A DNA stretch of 64,000 nucleotides. It comes from Clostridium sp. OF09-36. Lineage in GTDB: Bacteria; Bacillota; Clostridia; Lachnospirales; Lachnospiraceae. The notes below the pieces were generated by a model. The model searched no databases. It had not been told where the DNA came from and was given only the letters and a program-made list of their open reading frames with translations. This document shows, piece after piece, positions 9,697-19,759 of this stretch; the stretch's first letter is position 1; the number at the start of each line of letters is the position of its first letter. The position numbers and the translations under genes were made by a program. The DNA lies in the NCBI RefSeq assembly GCF_003481985.1, contig NZ_QUMD01000016.1:7311-71310 (forward strand). The letters run 5' to 3'.

Positions 9697-10919
9697 TTCG
9701 CCGCTCCTTCCTGCAATTTCTTTTCCGCAGCCATCCATTCCTGCGCGGTATATTCTTCCACCGCTGTCGTTGTCACCCGTTTTATATGCTTTTCCTTCAG
9801 GCGCAGATACACAACTTCCCTGAAAACAGTATAACAAACGGAGACAAGCGGAATAAAGATGAGCATCCCCGCAATTCCCATAAGATTTCCACCGATGGTA
9901 ACTGCAGCAAGGACCCAGATGGACGGAAGTCCGACGGAACCTCCGACCACATGCGGATAGATCAGATTCCCTTCAATCTGCTGAAGCAGCAGAAATACAA
10001 GGATAAACAGCATTGCCTGTTTCGGACTTACCATAAAAATCAGGAAACAGCCCAATGCGCATCCGATAAACGCGCCAAAGATTGGGATCAATGCAGTAAA
10101 GGCGATCAGGGTTCCGATCAGCAGTGCATAGGGCATTTTCAAAATGCTTAACGTGACGGCAAACATGCTTCCGAGGATCACAGCCTCTAAGCACTGTCCT
10201 GTAAGGAAATTGGCAAATGTCCGATAAATCAGGGAACAGATTTTAAGAAGTGCATTTGCTTTCTGTTTGGAAAGAAACGCAAAACATACCTTTCTTATCT
10301 GTATGTGCAATTGTTCTTTCTGAAAAAGAATATAGCAGGCAAAGGAAAACGCAATGAAAAAGGTGGCAAGTCCGCTGACGATCGAGCTCACTGCTGACAT
10401 GGTCGTGCTCATCATATTTCCCGCTCCGCTGCCAAGAATGCTGATCCCCCACTGAATGGCCTGATCTGGCTGAAACTGGATCTGATTTACATAATTCATA
10501 ATATCCTGGTTATTATGTGAAAAATCCCGAATCCAGCCTTGCATCTGCGGAATAAAATCAGCAATGCTCATCATCAGAGTTCCCATAGTCCGGGTGAGCT
10601 GCGGGATCACACCAAACATCACCAGTACCATGACACCGACAGCCAGTATCATAGTCAGAAGAAGGCTTACCGGTCTGGCAAGCTTTTTACTTTTTTTCTT
10701 TCCGGCTTTGATCTTCCCAAAGATCATCTTTTCCAGAAAGCTCATCGGCACGTTGATGACAAAAGCAATTGCTCCTCCCAGTGCAAAGGGGAATAGGATC
10801 CCCCATATTGTTTTCAGCACATCGATCACAACTTCAAATTTCCACAACGCAGCTGCCAGCAGTGCTGTGAAAATGATCAGTTCCCGAATTTTTTTCATAG
10901 ATAGCTTACTGAAATCCAT
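9693..10919 (-). CDS. AI-2E family transporter (TqsA/YdiK-like membrane protein)
   Basis: 408 residues with about eight hydrophobic segments and the family's C-terminal region (LIAFTALIPIFGAFIGCALG; EGNLIYPHVVGGSVGLPSIW). The family includes proposed autoinducer-2 exporters and Na+/H+ antiporters, so the substrate is open. The start ATG shares one base with the stop of the upstream ATPase gene (TAATG) and gives MDFSKLSMKKIRE. It belongs to the Mn2+-riboswitch-led operon, which raises the possibility of a role in ion homeostasis. Confidence 0.85.
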   Translation of the reverse strand: MDFSKLSMKKIRELIIFTALLAAALWKFEVVIDVLKTIWGILFPFALGGAIAFVINVPMSFLEKMIFGKIKAGKKKSKKLARPVSLLLTMILAVGVMVLVMFGVIPQLTRTMGTLMMSIADFIPQMQGWIRDFSHNNQDIMNYVNQIQFQPDQAIQWGISILGSGAGNMMSTTMSAVSSIVSGLATFFIAFSFACYILFQKEQLHIQIRKVCFAFLSKQKANALLKICSLIYRTFANFLTGQCLEAVILGSMFAVTLSILKMPYALLIGTLIAFTALIPIFGAFIGCALGCFLIFMVSPKQAMLFILVFLLLQQIEGNLIYPHVVGGSVGLPSIWVLAAVTIGGNLMGIAGMLIFIPLVSVCYTVFREVVYLRLKEKHIKRVTTTAVEEYTAQEWMAAEKKLQEGAAK

Positions 10920-13542
10920 TATCTTTCTCCATTTTTTCCTAATTTCGTGCGAATCCACTTCAACAACTGAATGATCGGAAGACTGGCAAAGGCATACAGA
11001 TATACGCAGCCGAGCTGTGCCGGATTGAGAGTCTCCACCTGAAATACATGATGAAGGCCGGGAACGGTCAATACTGCGGTGATCAGTACTGCGCCGAGCA
11101 CAAAGGCTCCCTGCAGCCATGGATTGTTAAAGAACCGATTTGTAAAGATAACCGGATGATCCGACTTGCAGTTAAATCCATGGAACAGGCGTGCCAGACA
11201 AAGTGTTCCGAACGCATACGTACTGCCAAGCAGCGCGCCGTCCTGGTGATATCCTGTCAGAAATGCGATCATTGTCATCGCACCGATCACAAAGCCCTCC
11301 AGACCGATTTTGCCGAGGAAATCCTTTGTCAATATCGATTCGTCCGCAGATCTTGGTTTCTCATTCATCACATCACTGTCAGAAGGCTCCACGCCAAGTG
11401 CGATGGCAGGAAGGCTATCCGTCAGAAGATTAATAAATAACAGGTGTACCGGTGCAAACGGAACCGGAAGTCCTGCAACCGATGCATACAGAACTGCTAA
11501 AATTGCTCCAAAATTTCCCGACAAAAGAAACTGGATCGCATACTGAATGTTTCGATATAAATTTCGTCCATTTTCTACTGCTTTTACAATGGTTGCAAAA
11601 TTGTCATCGGTAAGCACCATGGCGGCAGCATCCTTTGCCACTTCGGTCCCGGTGATTCCCATTGCAACACCGATGTCCGCCTGCTTCAACGCCGGGGCAT
11701 CATTCACACCGTCTCCGGTCATTGCAACGATCATTCCTCTTTCCTGCCATGCGCGGACGATACGGATTTTATGCTCCGGGGAAACCCTTGCATACACAGA
11801 TATATCCGGGACAAAACCCTTCAGCTCCTCATCACTCATTTTTTCGATATCCGCACCCTCGCAGGCTTCCGATAAATCATGCAGGATTCCAATTCTTTTT
11901 GCTATGGCGGCTGCCGTAATTTTATGATCTCCTGTAATCATGACCGGCCGGATTCCTGCTTTGATGCATTCTGCAACGGCAGCCTTTGATTCTTCTCTCG
12001 GCGGATCCATCATGCAATGAGGCCGAGAAATACGAGATGAGCCTCATCCTTTGCTGTTAATACATGCTCCTTTGGAATTTCGCGATAGGTGAATGCCAGT
12101 ACACGCAGGCCTTCCATTGAAAAATCCCGGTTCTGCTGCTGTATGGTTTCTTTATCTGCTTCTGTAATTTCGCGGATTCCGTCTTTTGTCCAAATCCATT
12201 CCGTCAGCTCCAGCAGTCGGTCAACCGCTCCTTTTACGATCATCCGGTTTTCACCGTTTATCCTGTGAAGTGTTGACATCATCTTACGGTCACTGTCAAA
12301 TGGAAGCTCTCCCTCTCTCGGATAGCGGTTTCGTACGCTTGCGGCCTCGATTCCGTACCGGCTTCCCAAATTGATCAATGCAGTTTCTGTCGGATCCCCG
12401 ATTTCCACTCCGTTTTCATTCGTCGAATCATTACATAAAATACTGCACTCCAGAAGATAGTTCTGTGCCGGATCTGCTATATCAATTTCTGCTGCCGGGA
12501 TCCGTTTTCCTTCCACATAGTAATCCTCAACCGTCATTTTATTCTGTGTCAGTGTTCCTGTTTTATCCGAGCAGATGACGGAAACACTTCCAAGGCCTTC
12601 CACTGCCTGCAGTTTTCGGATGATCGCATGCTCCTTTGCCATCTTCTGTGTTCCGAAGGAAAGGACAATGGTCACGATCGAGCTTAACGCTTCCGGAATT
12701 GCCGCAACCGCCAGTGCTACGGCAAACATGAATGCACTGCTGATCTTTTCACCTCGAAATACGTTGATTGCAAATAAAATCCCGCAGAATACCAGAATCA
12801 AAACAGATAATTTCTTTCCAAACTCTTCCAGACTCACCTGTAACGGAGTCTGTTTTTCGGAAGTTGACTTCAAAAGTCCTGCAATCTTTCCAACCTCCGT
12901 CTGCATTCCTATGTCCGTTACCACTGCCTTTCCGCGTCCATATGTCACAAAGCTGCCGGAAAAGAGCATATTGGTCCGATCTCCCAGCGGAGCCTCTGCC
13001 AAAATAGCCTCCAGGCCCTTTTCGACTGCAAGACTCTCTCCGGTAAGAGCACTCTCATCAACCTTAAGACTTGCATTTTCAATCAGCCTTGCGTCCGCCG
13101 GGATCATGTCGCCTGCTTCCACCAGGATCACGTCTCCAACCACCAGCTCTCTCGCCGGAAGCTGGATCGTGGAACCATCGCGCAGTACCTTGGCCTGCGG
13201 TCCTGCAAGCTTCTTTAAGCTCTGCAGAGACTGTTCCGCTTTTACGGTCTGCACAGTGCCCAGGATCGCATTGATCGTGATCACGATCAAGATCACGGCC
13301 GCGCTTTCCTCATCGCCAAGCATGCCGGATATGATGGCCGATGCAATTAAGATCAGTACCAGAAAATCCTTATACTGTTCCAGAAAAATCTGGGGGATAC
13401 TTTTCTTTTTCCCCTCTGCAAGTTCATTCCAGCCACACCTTTCCCGGAATTTTCCGGCCTGCTCACTGGTGAGGCCTGTCTCGCTGCTTTCCACACGGTC
13501 CAGAACCTCTTTCACCGTTTGCTGATAAAATTCCTTCATCAC
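10919..13542 (-). CDS. P2-type cation ATPase, probable Mn2+/Ca2+ exporter; apparent -1 frameshift
   Basis: About 874 residues once one base is restored near 12012 (GCATGATGG, where GCA-ATG-ATG is expected). The first frame ends after HLVFLGLIA and the second resumes at MMDPPREESK, the exact continuation in SERCA/PMCA-type pumps. Motifs: N-terminal cation ATPase domain, TGES (TGESLAVEK), the phosphorylation site DKTGTLTQNK, ITGDHK and TGDGVNDAPALKQAD, and ten expected membrane spans. Family members expel Ca2+ or Mn2+. A yybP-ykoY Mn2+ riboswitch directly upstream argues for manganese. Ribosome-binding site GAGGAG. Confidence 0.88.
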
Positions 13543-13603
13543 TTCTGTCTCCTCTGTTTAAGCATTTTTCCACTGTATTTCTTATGCAATGAAGGTTTTT
13601 CAA

Positions 13604-13738
13604 TAAAAAAGAGACCTTTATTGCACAATAATAATGCAATAAAAGTCTCACCGTTTCTTTGTGACACCGGATGCTTCCATCGTACTGACGACATCACAAA
13701 CGCAAATTACCAGCGTAGGTTACTCCCCTTTATTGAGT
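13604..13738 (-). promoter_or_regulatory. yybP-ykoY (Mn2+) riboswitch with intrinsic terminator
   Basis: On the minus strand the leader has the conserved AAAGGGGAGTA at its 5' side and CATCCGG on the 3' side of the aptamer (about 13655-13738). A 14-15 bp stem follows (GAGAC...GTCTC, 13611-13649) ending in T6. The gene below is a P-type ATPase, a known target of this riboswitch class. Mn2+ binding should prevent termination and switch the exporter on. Confidence 0.82.
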
Positions 13739-13766
13739 TCATCATATACCAAAAACCGTGCGGATG

Positions 13767-14672
13767 TCAAGATGCTTTTTCATAGGTTCCATCCGCCAGC
13801 AGCTTCTGATATGCATTGTAGGCATCTTCCAGACTGTCATATTTTTTGCCGGATGTATAAGGGGAAAAGTCTGCAATATGATCCGCAATTGCAACATACG
13901 TCTTTCCGTCCTTCTTTCTTGCAGCTGTTGTCGTTTCAGAAATATAAAAACCACCATCTACTTTGCTGACTATGACCGGAATTTTTTTTCCTGCACCAAC
14001 CTGATTGGTATCCATAGATGTCCAGAACAAATACCGACTGGATGCATTTTTCGGACTTCCCATATAGGCCCATGTTCCGGTTCCCAGCAGACTGCTGCTG
14101 CCTTCCTTCCGGATTTCCTCATTAACTCTTGTCAGCATATCAGACTTTGGACACTTAGAATCTATTTCAAAATAAGTCTTATTCTGGTTTTTCAGCTCAT
14201 CCAGTATACCGGTTCTGTCGAGTGCTCCATGCAGATCAGCGTTATACGGAAAAGAAACCGGTGTATCATCGCCGCCTGCTCCGCTCCATATTACCTTCAT
14301 TCCGAAATCCGGAATATATGACAGCGTACATTCTCCATGTTCAACAGGGATCCCGATCCAGTGCTCCGTGTTACCCTCGTCCCTTGAATGCGTGATCCCA
14401 GCAACCGTAACGGGATCATAGGCATTCCAGTTGTCCCGTTTCTGTTTTAATTTCACTGTCCTGGAATAATTTGCTGTATCCTCAGTCATCACAGCCGTCA
14501 TCACTTCCGAGTAAGCAGAGCGCACATTGGCAAGATCAACCGTCTCACGGCTTTTCTCCAGATGTCCTGAAAAAACAGGCATGGATATCGCAACAAGAAC
14601 TCCGAGGATCGCAACGACGATCAAAAGCTCCGCAATCGTAAAGCCGTTGTTCCCAGTCTTTTGTTTTTTCAT
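13767..14672 (-). CDS. Type IV pilin/pseudopilin-like protein
   Basis: 301 residues beginning with a short basic leader and the prepilin peptidase site G-FTIAELLIVVAILGVLVA, a classic class III signal with Glu at +5. The remainder is a secreted domain with no family I can name; it is longer than a typical major pilin. No pilus assembly genes (ATPase, platform protein, peptidase) are nearby, so it is an orphan whose secretion machinery must be elsewhere. Monocistronic, between the riboswitch leader and a decayed region. Confidence 0.75.
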   Translation of the reverse strand: MKKQKTGNNGFTIAELLIVVAILGVLVAISMPVFSGHLEKSRETVDLANVRSAYSEVMTAVMTEDTANYSRTVKLKQKRDNWNAYDPVTVAGITHSRDEGNTEHWIGIPVEHGECTLSYIPDFGMKVIWSGAGGDDTPVSFPYNADLHGALDRTGILDELKNQNKTYFEIDSKCPKSDMLTRVNEEIRKEGSSSLLGTGTWAYMGSPKNASSRYLFWTSMDTNQVGAGKKIPVIVSKVDGGFYISETTTAARKKDGKTYVAIADHIADFSPYTSGKKYDSLEDAYNAYQKLLADGTYEKAS

Positions 14673-14764
14673 GATTTTACGCTCTCCTTATGCCATTCTT
14701 TCGTACCGTTTTATTGTACTGCATTCTTTTTCGTTTTGCAATGATTGAGAGCTTCTCTGATTGT

Positions 14765-14937
14765 TCAGATTGCGGAACTTATTTTTCCATACATCTCAGG
14801 ACGTCTGTCCCGGAACAGTCCCCAGGAAAGACGGTCTTCCATCAGCCGGTCCAGCTCAAAATCTGCTGTGATAAAGCCCTCTTCCTCTCTTCCCATGGCT
14901 GCCTGTATTTCCCCGCAGCCATCCGTAATAAAGGAAG
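14765..14937 (-). pseudogene. Nitrilase-superfamily C-terminal remnant
   Basis: About 56 in-frame codons ending at a normal stop read FITDGCGEIQAAMGREEEGF and then ADFELDRLMEDRL...RRPEMYGKI. This is the typical C-terminus of a carbon-nitrogen hydrolase (nitrilase/omega-amidase type). The catalytic Glu-Lys-Cys part is missing. The remnant is fused directly to the citMHS remnant, so a deletion removed the rest. Confidence 0.6.
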
Positions 14938-15427
14938 TTGAAGATCAGATATTTGTTGGACTTTCTTAAATCCTCTGCTTCTTTCTTCTCTTTTGCATCC
15001 TCTTCAATCTCTTCTCCCTTGCCAAGTCCGGCCCCATGTTTGATTGCAAACATACCGAGCACAACAGCCAAAAGAATGTTCATAACCAGTCCTACGATCT
15101 GAAGCGGAATCAACATGTGCCATAATTCGGTTGCGTCCATTTCCAGCACGGTTGCTGCTCTTGCAGTCGGACCGCCCCACGGAAGCAGGTTCATAACACC
15201 CATGCAGGCACCGGTCAGGCACAGAAGAATGCGCGGGTCAATCTTCATCTTTTTATAAACCGGATACATCGCCGGAATGGTAATGAGAACGGTAACTGCG
15301 GTGGTTCCGTCCAGATGCGCGATGGTTGCGATCACTGCGGTTACAACGGTTACCGCGGTGACATTTTGCCCTTTAAAAGCAATGCCACAATCGCAATGAT
15401 CATCAGAAAACCAATAACTGCTGCCAT
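14938..15427 (-). pseudogene. CitMHS citrate:H+/metal symporter remnant with deletions
   Basis: A well-placed start (GGAGG, 9 nt, ATG) opens MAAVIGFLMIIAIVALLLKG, the N-terminus of a CitMHS carrier. After about 24 codons the sequence jumps, with a frame change, to VTAVIATIAHLDGTTAVTVL, normally about 70 residues further on, and runs through NLLPWGGPTARAATVL. It ends at KSNKYLIFNF, where nitrilase sequence takes over. About half of the transporter is gone, so it cannot be functional. Unlike the single-base frameshifts elsewhere, these are true deletions. Confidence 0.75.
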
Positions 15428-15554
15428 AGTCATGTCCCTCCTAAATTTTAACAAAGTTCTTACTGAGTTTTATTCTACCGGCAGCAGTTTAATTGTTCAT
15501 GACAAAAAAATGACAATTTTGTCATAATCCCACATAATTTGTTTCTATGTCTTT

Positions 15555-18500
15555 TTATTCTTTGCAGCATCCTTTCTCAAGCAGGTTCAGCCAGATTTCC
15601 CGCCGCTCCACCTCGTCTGCTTCCCCGTTTCCTTCTGCCTGGAAATGCAGGAATGGCACCGGGGAATCGTGTTTCATCATCTCGATCACGGATCCGGCGT
15701 TGGCATAGGTCGGAAGCAGCAGCATATTTCCTGCCCCGCCGGGTATCACATTCGCAGCCAGACTGCACAGGTAACGGATGTTTCCGCCAACCACCTCCGG
15801 ATACGCCTTCTGCAGTCCGGCAAACGCTTCTTCCAGAGTTTCCTTTTCTCCCCAGATATCCCGGTACGTTTCCCGGAACCAGGTAAGCTGTTTCGTTGCT
15901 TCCTGCGGAATTTCTTTTTGACTCTCCCGGATCCAGAACCAGAGATATTCGGAAAGCATCATCGGAACCGGCAAAAATCCATGTTTTCTCACGGCATCTG
16001 CCATATTCCGGTTGAGATCATTGCTGTTTAATACCATGGCGGACCCAAAAAGGAATACCCGCTTCTGTTTTTTCAGAATGTTTCCATTCCATGTTTCATG
16101 CCATGCTTTAAGCAGAGACTTTGTCTTTTCCCATGTCAGAGGAAACGTGATGTTTTCGATTGCTTGTTTCTGCTCGTTTTCTTCCATACAAAGAAGTGCA
16201 TCTCCCAGCATGATAAGCTGCCAGATCTGCTGCCCGTCTTCCATCTGAAATAAGTGCTCTGTAAATGGAGTATATAGACTGACCTGTGCCGGATCTACTC
16301 CGGATTGCTTCAAAAGTGCCTGGATCACCATAGAAAACATGCCCTCTGCCTCGGCACCCTCGGTCTGCGGTACCAGATAGCAGCGCTGCTCAGGCTGGAG
16401 AGCCTTCACCAGGCAGCCCTCACGCCCCTCTTTCTGCGCTTTTTCTTCTTCCTGCAATGATTCTGCCTGCAAAACTCCACCTGCAATTTCATTCCACCTC
16501 TTCTCCTGGCGCAGGATCTGTCCTGCCATAGCAGAAAAGGTTGCATATTCTTTTGAGATACTTTCTGCTTTTCCGGTCTCCATGTCTTTTCGCGTATAAT
16601 CCGGGCTGACATGAACCATATATCCCCGATTCCGCAGCCACCTTGCATAAAGTTCTGTGTAGACAGAAAGCGGCGGCAGATGCAAGACCGCATTCTTTTG
16701 CAATTTATGAAGCAGAGGGATGCCGTCGTACCCAGCCGCACAGCTTTCCCGCCTGTTGCTTCCCAGTTCGCTGCGTTCCTGTCCTCTGCGTTCCTGTCTG
16801 CCGCTTTCCGGGTTGCATTTTCCCCAGGCATTGTCCTCCCTCTTGCTGCTTTCCCGGTTCTCCACATGCTTCAGACTGTTCAAAAATGCCTCAATCCGTG
16901 TCACCACACCAACTGCCGACTGGTGTTCATCTACCTCCACAGACAGATATGGCTTCTCTCCCATGATCTCACGGAACAGATGAGAAATCATCGTGTCCGG
17001 TCCGCATCCATGATTGGTCAGATACACCGCATACAGATTCGGATGATTTTTTATGATCTTGGCTCCGGTTAAGATATGCTGGCTGAATGGCCAGTATAAA
17101 TTCGGGTATTCCTCTGCGAGATACATGCTGTGTCCCTGAAGATGTGCAAGGTTTAATACCTTGCAGCCCCGTTTTAGAAGTTCACCTGGAATTCCCATAT
17201 TCAGTACCGGATCTGAGATTCCGTAGTTCCGGGTGATGAGCACCAGAACCTTCTCATCCGGCTTTAAAGATGCCAAAATCTCTTTTCCAAGTTCTTCCGA
17301 CTTCCGGTCACACAACTGCATAGCGGCAGCACCTTTTTTCATTGCCAGCTGACAGGCTTCCTGCTCTTTTCCCAGCCCGATTCCGGTCTGGATCATCGCC
17401 TTTGCCAGCTGCGGCTGTCCCATATCCATGTCAAGAACCGGTGCGAGAATCTGAATGCCGCGTTCCTTTAACTTCAATGTTTTCGCCACGATTTTTGGCG
17501 CGGTCTGCATGTAAACACAGCCATAATTGTGCTCTACCCCGGATGTTTCATGCCGGATGGTACGGATGCAGGGAAGGAACATATAGTCTACCCCTTTTCG
17601 CGCCAGCCATTCCATATGCCCGTGAAGCAGTTTCACCGGGTAACAGGTTTCCTCCTGCGTCACATCCTGGCTGATGCGGATGATCTCCTCGCAGCTTTCT
17701 TCCGATAACAGAACGTTAAATCCGAGCTGGGTAAAATACTGGTACGCCATCGGGAAAAATTTATACATCATTAAGGACTGCGGGATACCGATCGTTTTCC
17801 GGTCCGGCAAAAGCGTTCCATCATACCCGGCATAAAACCATGCGCGGTTTTTCTTATAGATTTCCTCATTTCTTTCCTGGTCGCAGGTGCATTTTTCCGA
17901 AGCATCCCTGGCTTCCAGCGCCGCTCCGTAAGCACCGGTCACGTCATAATAAGGTGTGATGCGAAGCCGGTTGCCCAACATTTCATAAAAAGCAGAAACA
18001 ATTCCTTCGTTATGGATAATGCCGCCCTGCAGACAGACCACCTGTCCCACTTTCTTATTGACTACCACACGGTTTAAATAATTGCGCACAATGGAACGGC
18101 AGAGCCCAGCGCAGAGATCTTCCTTCCCCGCGCCCGCCGCAAGCTCTGATAAGATTTTTGACTCCATCAGCACCGTGCAGCGTTCGCCAAGCTCCACCGG
18201 ATGTTTTGCCCCCAGCGCCATCGGCCCAATCCCGGAAAGTGGAATTCCTAACCGCCCTGCCTGCTCCTCAATAAACGAACCGGTTCCAGCCGCGCAGACC
18301 TTGTTCATCTCAAAATCCACGACCTGACCGTGCTTCACGGAAATGTATTTCGAATCCTGACCGCCAATCTCAAAGACCGTGTCTGCGTCCGGGTTTAAGA
18401 ACGATGCCGCCCTGGCCTGCGCCGTGATTTCATCCAGAATCTGGTCCGTTCCCAGCTTCTTTGCGATCAGATAACGGCCAGATCCCGTCACTGCGGTCTG

Positions 18501-19664
18501 GACAATGGCGGTTCCTGCCATATCTATGGTTGGTTTTAATACTTCCAGGCCTTCCTCGACAGCCCGGGCCGGGTTGCCTGAAGTGCGGATATAGCAGTAA
18601 TCCAGCACTTCCTGGTTCTCCCCGATCAGCACCAGGTTGGTGCTGGTAGAACCCACATCCACCCCAAGCCACATTGCTTCTCCCGGCTTTGGTGCCCGGG
18701 TCTTGTGAAGCTTCGCCTTCTCGTAAGGAAACGCAGGAAGCCTCTTCCCCTCAGACTTTCGTTTTATTTCCCTGCTGCAGTCGCAGAAAGCCGCCATACC
18801 ATCACAGGTGCCCTCACAGGAAGACACCATCACCTTACCTGCGTCCTCACATAGCCTTTCCCAGTCCACACGCACCTTCCGCTCCATGGCAATCACAGCC
18901 AGACCAGCCGCGGAAACAATGGTTCCACCATCATCACAGAGCAGTTCTCCTTCTTCCAGCCCAAAAATCTCTTTCACTGCCCGGATCACCCCGCGGTTAT
19001 TTACCACACCGCCAGACAAAAGTACCGGTCTGTGCACCGGAAGTTTGCGCACTACTGAAGTTTTAAAATTCCTTACCACCGCGTAAGCCAGGCCCAGAAG
19101 GATATCCTCTGCGGATACTCCCTCCTGCTGCCGGTGGATCAAATCGGTCTTTGCAAACACACTGCAGCGTCCTGCAAGCCGCGGAACACTGGCGGCGCGG
19201 TCTGTATATTCAGAATAAGATTCCAAAGGTAATCCCAGACGATACATCTGATCTTCAAAAAATGCCCCTGTTCCTGCTGCGCATTCTCCGTTTACCGCAT
19301 ACTCCAGCACCTGGTCATGTCCAAGTCCCGTCAGAAAGCAGGAGGTCTGTGCACCGATTTCCAGAATGCTCTGTGCCTTTGGATAAAGCAGTTTCTGTCC
19401 TGCCAAAAGCGCCATCACCCGGTCTGCCATCTCCCTCTGTCCCGCTTTGGGAAAAAGAAAAGCCGCAGCACTGTTTCCTGCGGCATAGTCGATGGTTCCC
19501 GGATTGGTACGGTTCAATTCCTGCTTCATGTCTTCCAGCATTCTGCCAAGCACAGCCTTGGCTTCTCCCTTATGCAGCGCGTAACGGCTGTAGATCAGCT
19601 TTCCATCTTCCACTACCGCCAGGGAAATACTTCCCGCTCCCGCATCAATTCCCAGTCCTCTCAT
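15555..19664 (-). CDS. Giant 2-hydroxyacyl-CoA dehydratase activase/reductase-like protein (BadF x2 + DUF2229 + HGD-D-like)
   Basis: 1369 residues. Residues about 1-250 form a first ASKHA ATPase domain (GIDAGAGSISLAVV, CAAGTGAFFEDQ). A second follows at about 330-590 (WLGVDVGSTSTNLVLIG, EIGGQDSKYISV, CAAGTGSFIEEQ). Next comes the DUF2229/dehydratase-like region from about 630 (TIGIPQSLMMYKFFPMAYQY), with cysteines in EESCEE, EETCYPV, LPCIRT and YGCVY that could bind a cluster, and HGCGPDTMISHL. Such fusions combine an ATP-driven one-electron donor with an acceptor related to double-cubane proteins; the substrate is unknown. Residues about 930-970 form a polar, low-complexity linker. Its stop lies about 100 bp beyond the citMHS relic, and an ABC importer operon precedes it by 95 bp on the same strand. 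Confidence 0.85.
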   Translation of the reverse strand: MRGLGIDAGAGSISLAVVEDGKLIYSRYALHKGEAKAVLGRMLEDMKQELNRTNPGTIDYAAGNSAAAFLFPKAGQREMADRVMALLAGQKLLYPKAQSILEIGAQTSCFLTGLGHDQVLEYAVNGECAAGTGAFFEDQMYRLGLPLESYSEYTDRAASVPRLAGRCSVFAKTDLIHRQQEGVSAEDILLGLAYAVVRNFKTSVVRKLPVHRPVLLSGGVVNNRGVIRAVKEIFGLEEGELLCDDGGTIVSAAGLAVIAMERKVRVDWERLCEDAGKVMVSSCEGTCDGMAAFCDCSREIKRKSEGKRLPAFPYEKAKLHKTRAPKPGEAMWLGVDVGSTSTNLVLIGENQEVLDYCYIRTSGNPARAVEEGLEVLKPTIDMAGTAIVQTAVTGSGRYLIAKKLGTDQILDEITAQARAASFLNPDADTVFEIGGQDSKYISVKHGQVVDFEMNKVCAAGTGSFIEEQAGRLGIPLSGIGPMALGAKHPVELGERCTVLMESKILSELAAGAGKEDLCAGLCRSIVRNYLNRVVVNKKVGQVVCLQGGIIHNEGIVSAFYEMLGNRLRITPYYDVTGAYGAALEARDASEKCTCDQERNEEIYKKNRAWFYAGYDGTLLPDRKTIGIPQSLMMYKFFPMAYQYFTQLGFNVLLSEESCEEIIRISQDVTQEETCYPVKLLHGHMEWLARKGVDYMFLPCIRTIRHETSGVEHNYGCVYMQTAPKIVAKTLKLKERGIQILAPVLDMDMGQPQLAKAMIQTGIGLGKEQEACQLAMKKGAAAMQLCDRKSEELGKEILASLKPDEKVLVLITRNYGISDPVLNMGIPGELLKRGCKVLNLAHLQGHSMYLAEEYPNLYWPFSQHILTGAKIIKNHPNLYAVYLTNHGCGPDTMISHLFREIMGEKPYLSVEVDEHQSAVGVVTRIEAFLNSLKHVENRESSKREDNAWGKCNPESGRQERRGQERSELGSNRRESCAAGYDGIPLLHKLQKNAVLHLPPLSVYTELYARWLRNRGYMVHVSPDYTRKDMETGKAESISKEYATFSAMAGQILRQEKRWNEIAGGVLQAESLQEEEKAQKEGREGCLVKALQPEQRCYLVPQTEGAEAEGMFSMVIQALLKQSGVDPAQVSLYTPFTEHLFQMEDGQQIWQLIMLGDALLCMEENEQKQAIENITFPLTWEKTKSLLKAWHETWNGNILKKQKRVFLFGSAMVLNSNDLNRNMADAVRKHGFLPVPMMLSEYLWFWIRESQKEIPQEATKQLTWFRETYRDIWGEKETLEEAFAGLQKAYPEVVGGNIRYLCSLAANVIPGGAGNMLLLPTYANAGSVIEMMKHDSPVPFLHFQAEGNGEADEVERREIWLNLLEKGCCKE

Positions 19665-19759
19665 TTCTTTCCTCTCTCCTTTTCCAATGCTTCCTATTAC
19701 ATATTGGCAAAATTCTCAGCCGCAGCTGCACCATACAAAATTTTCTGTTCAGAAACTTC

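Noticed and set aside
10919..13542. Two separate ATPase genes
   Set aside because: The upstream frame lacks the hinge and C-terminal spans, and the downstream one starts in the middle of the P-domain. Together they make one standard pump.
16406..16870. Arginine/glutamate-rich frame inside the giant activase region
   Set aside because: It is a shadow of the low-complexity linker in the 1369-residue protein, with no ribosome-binding site.
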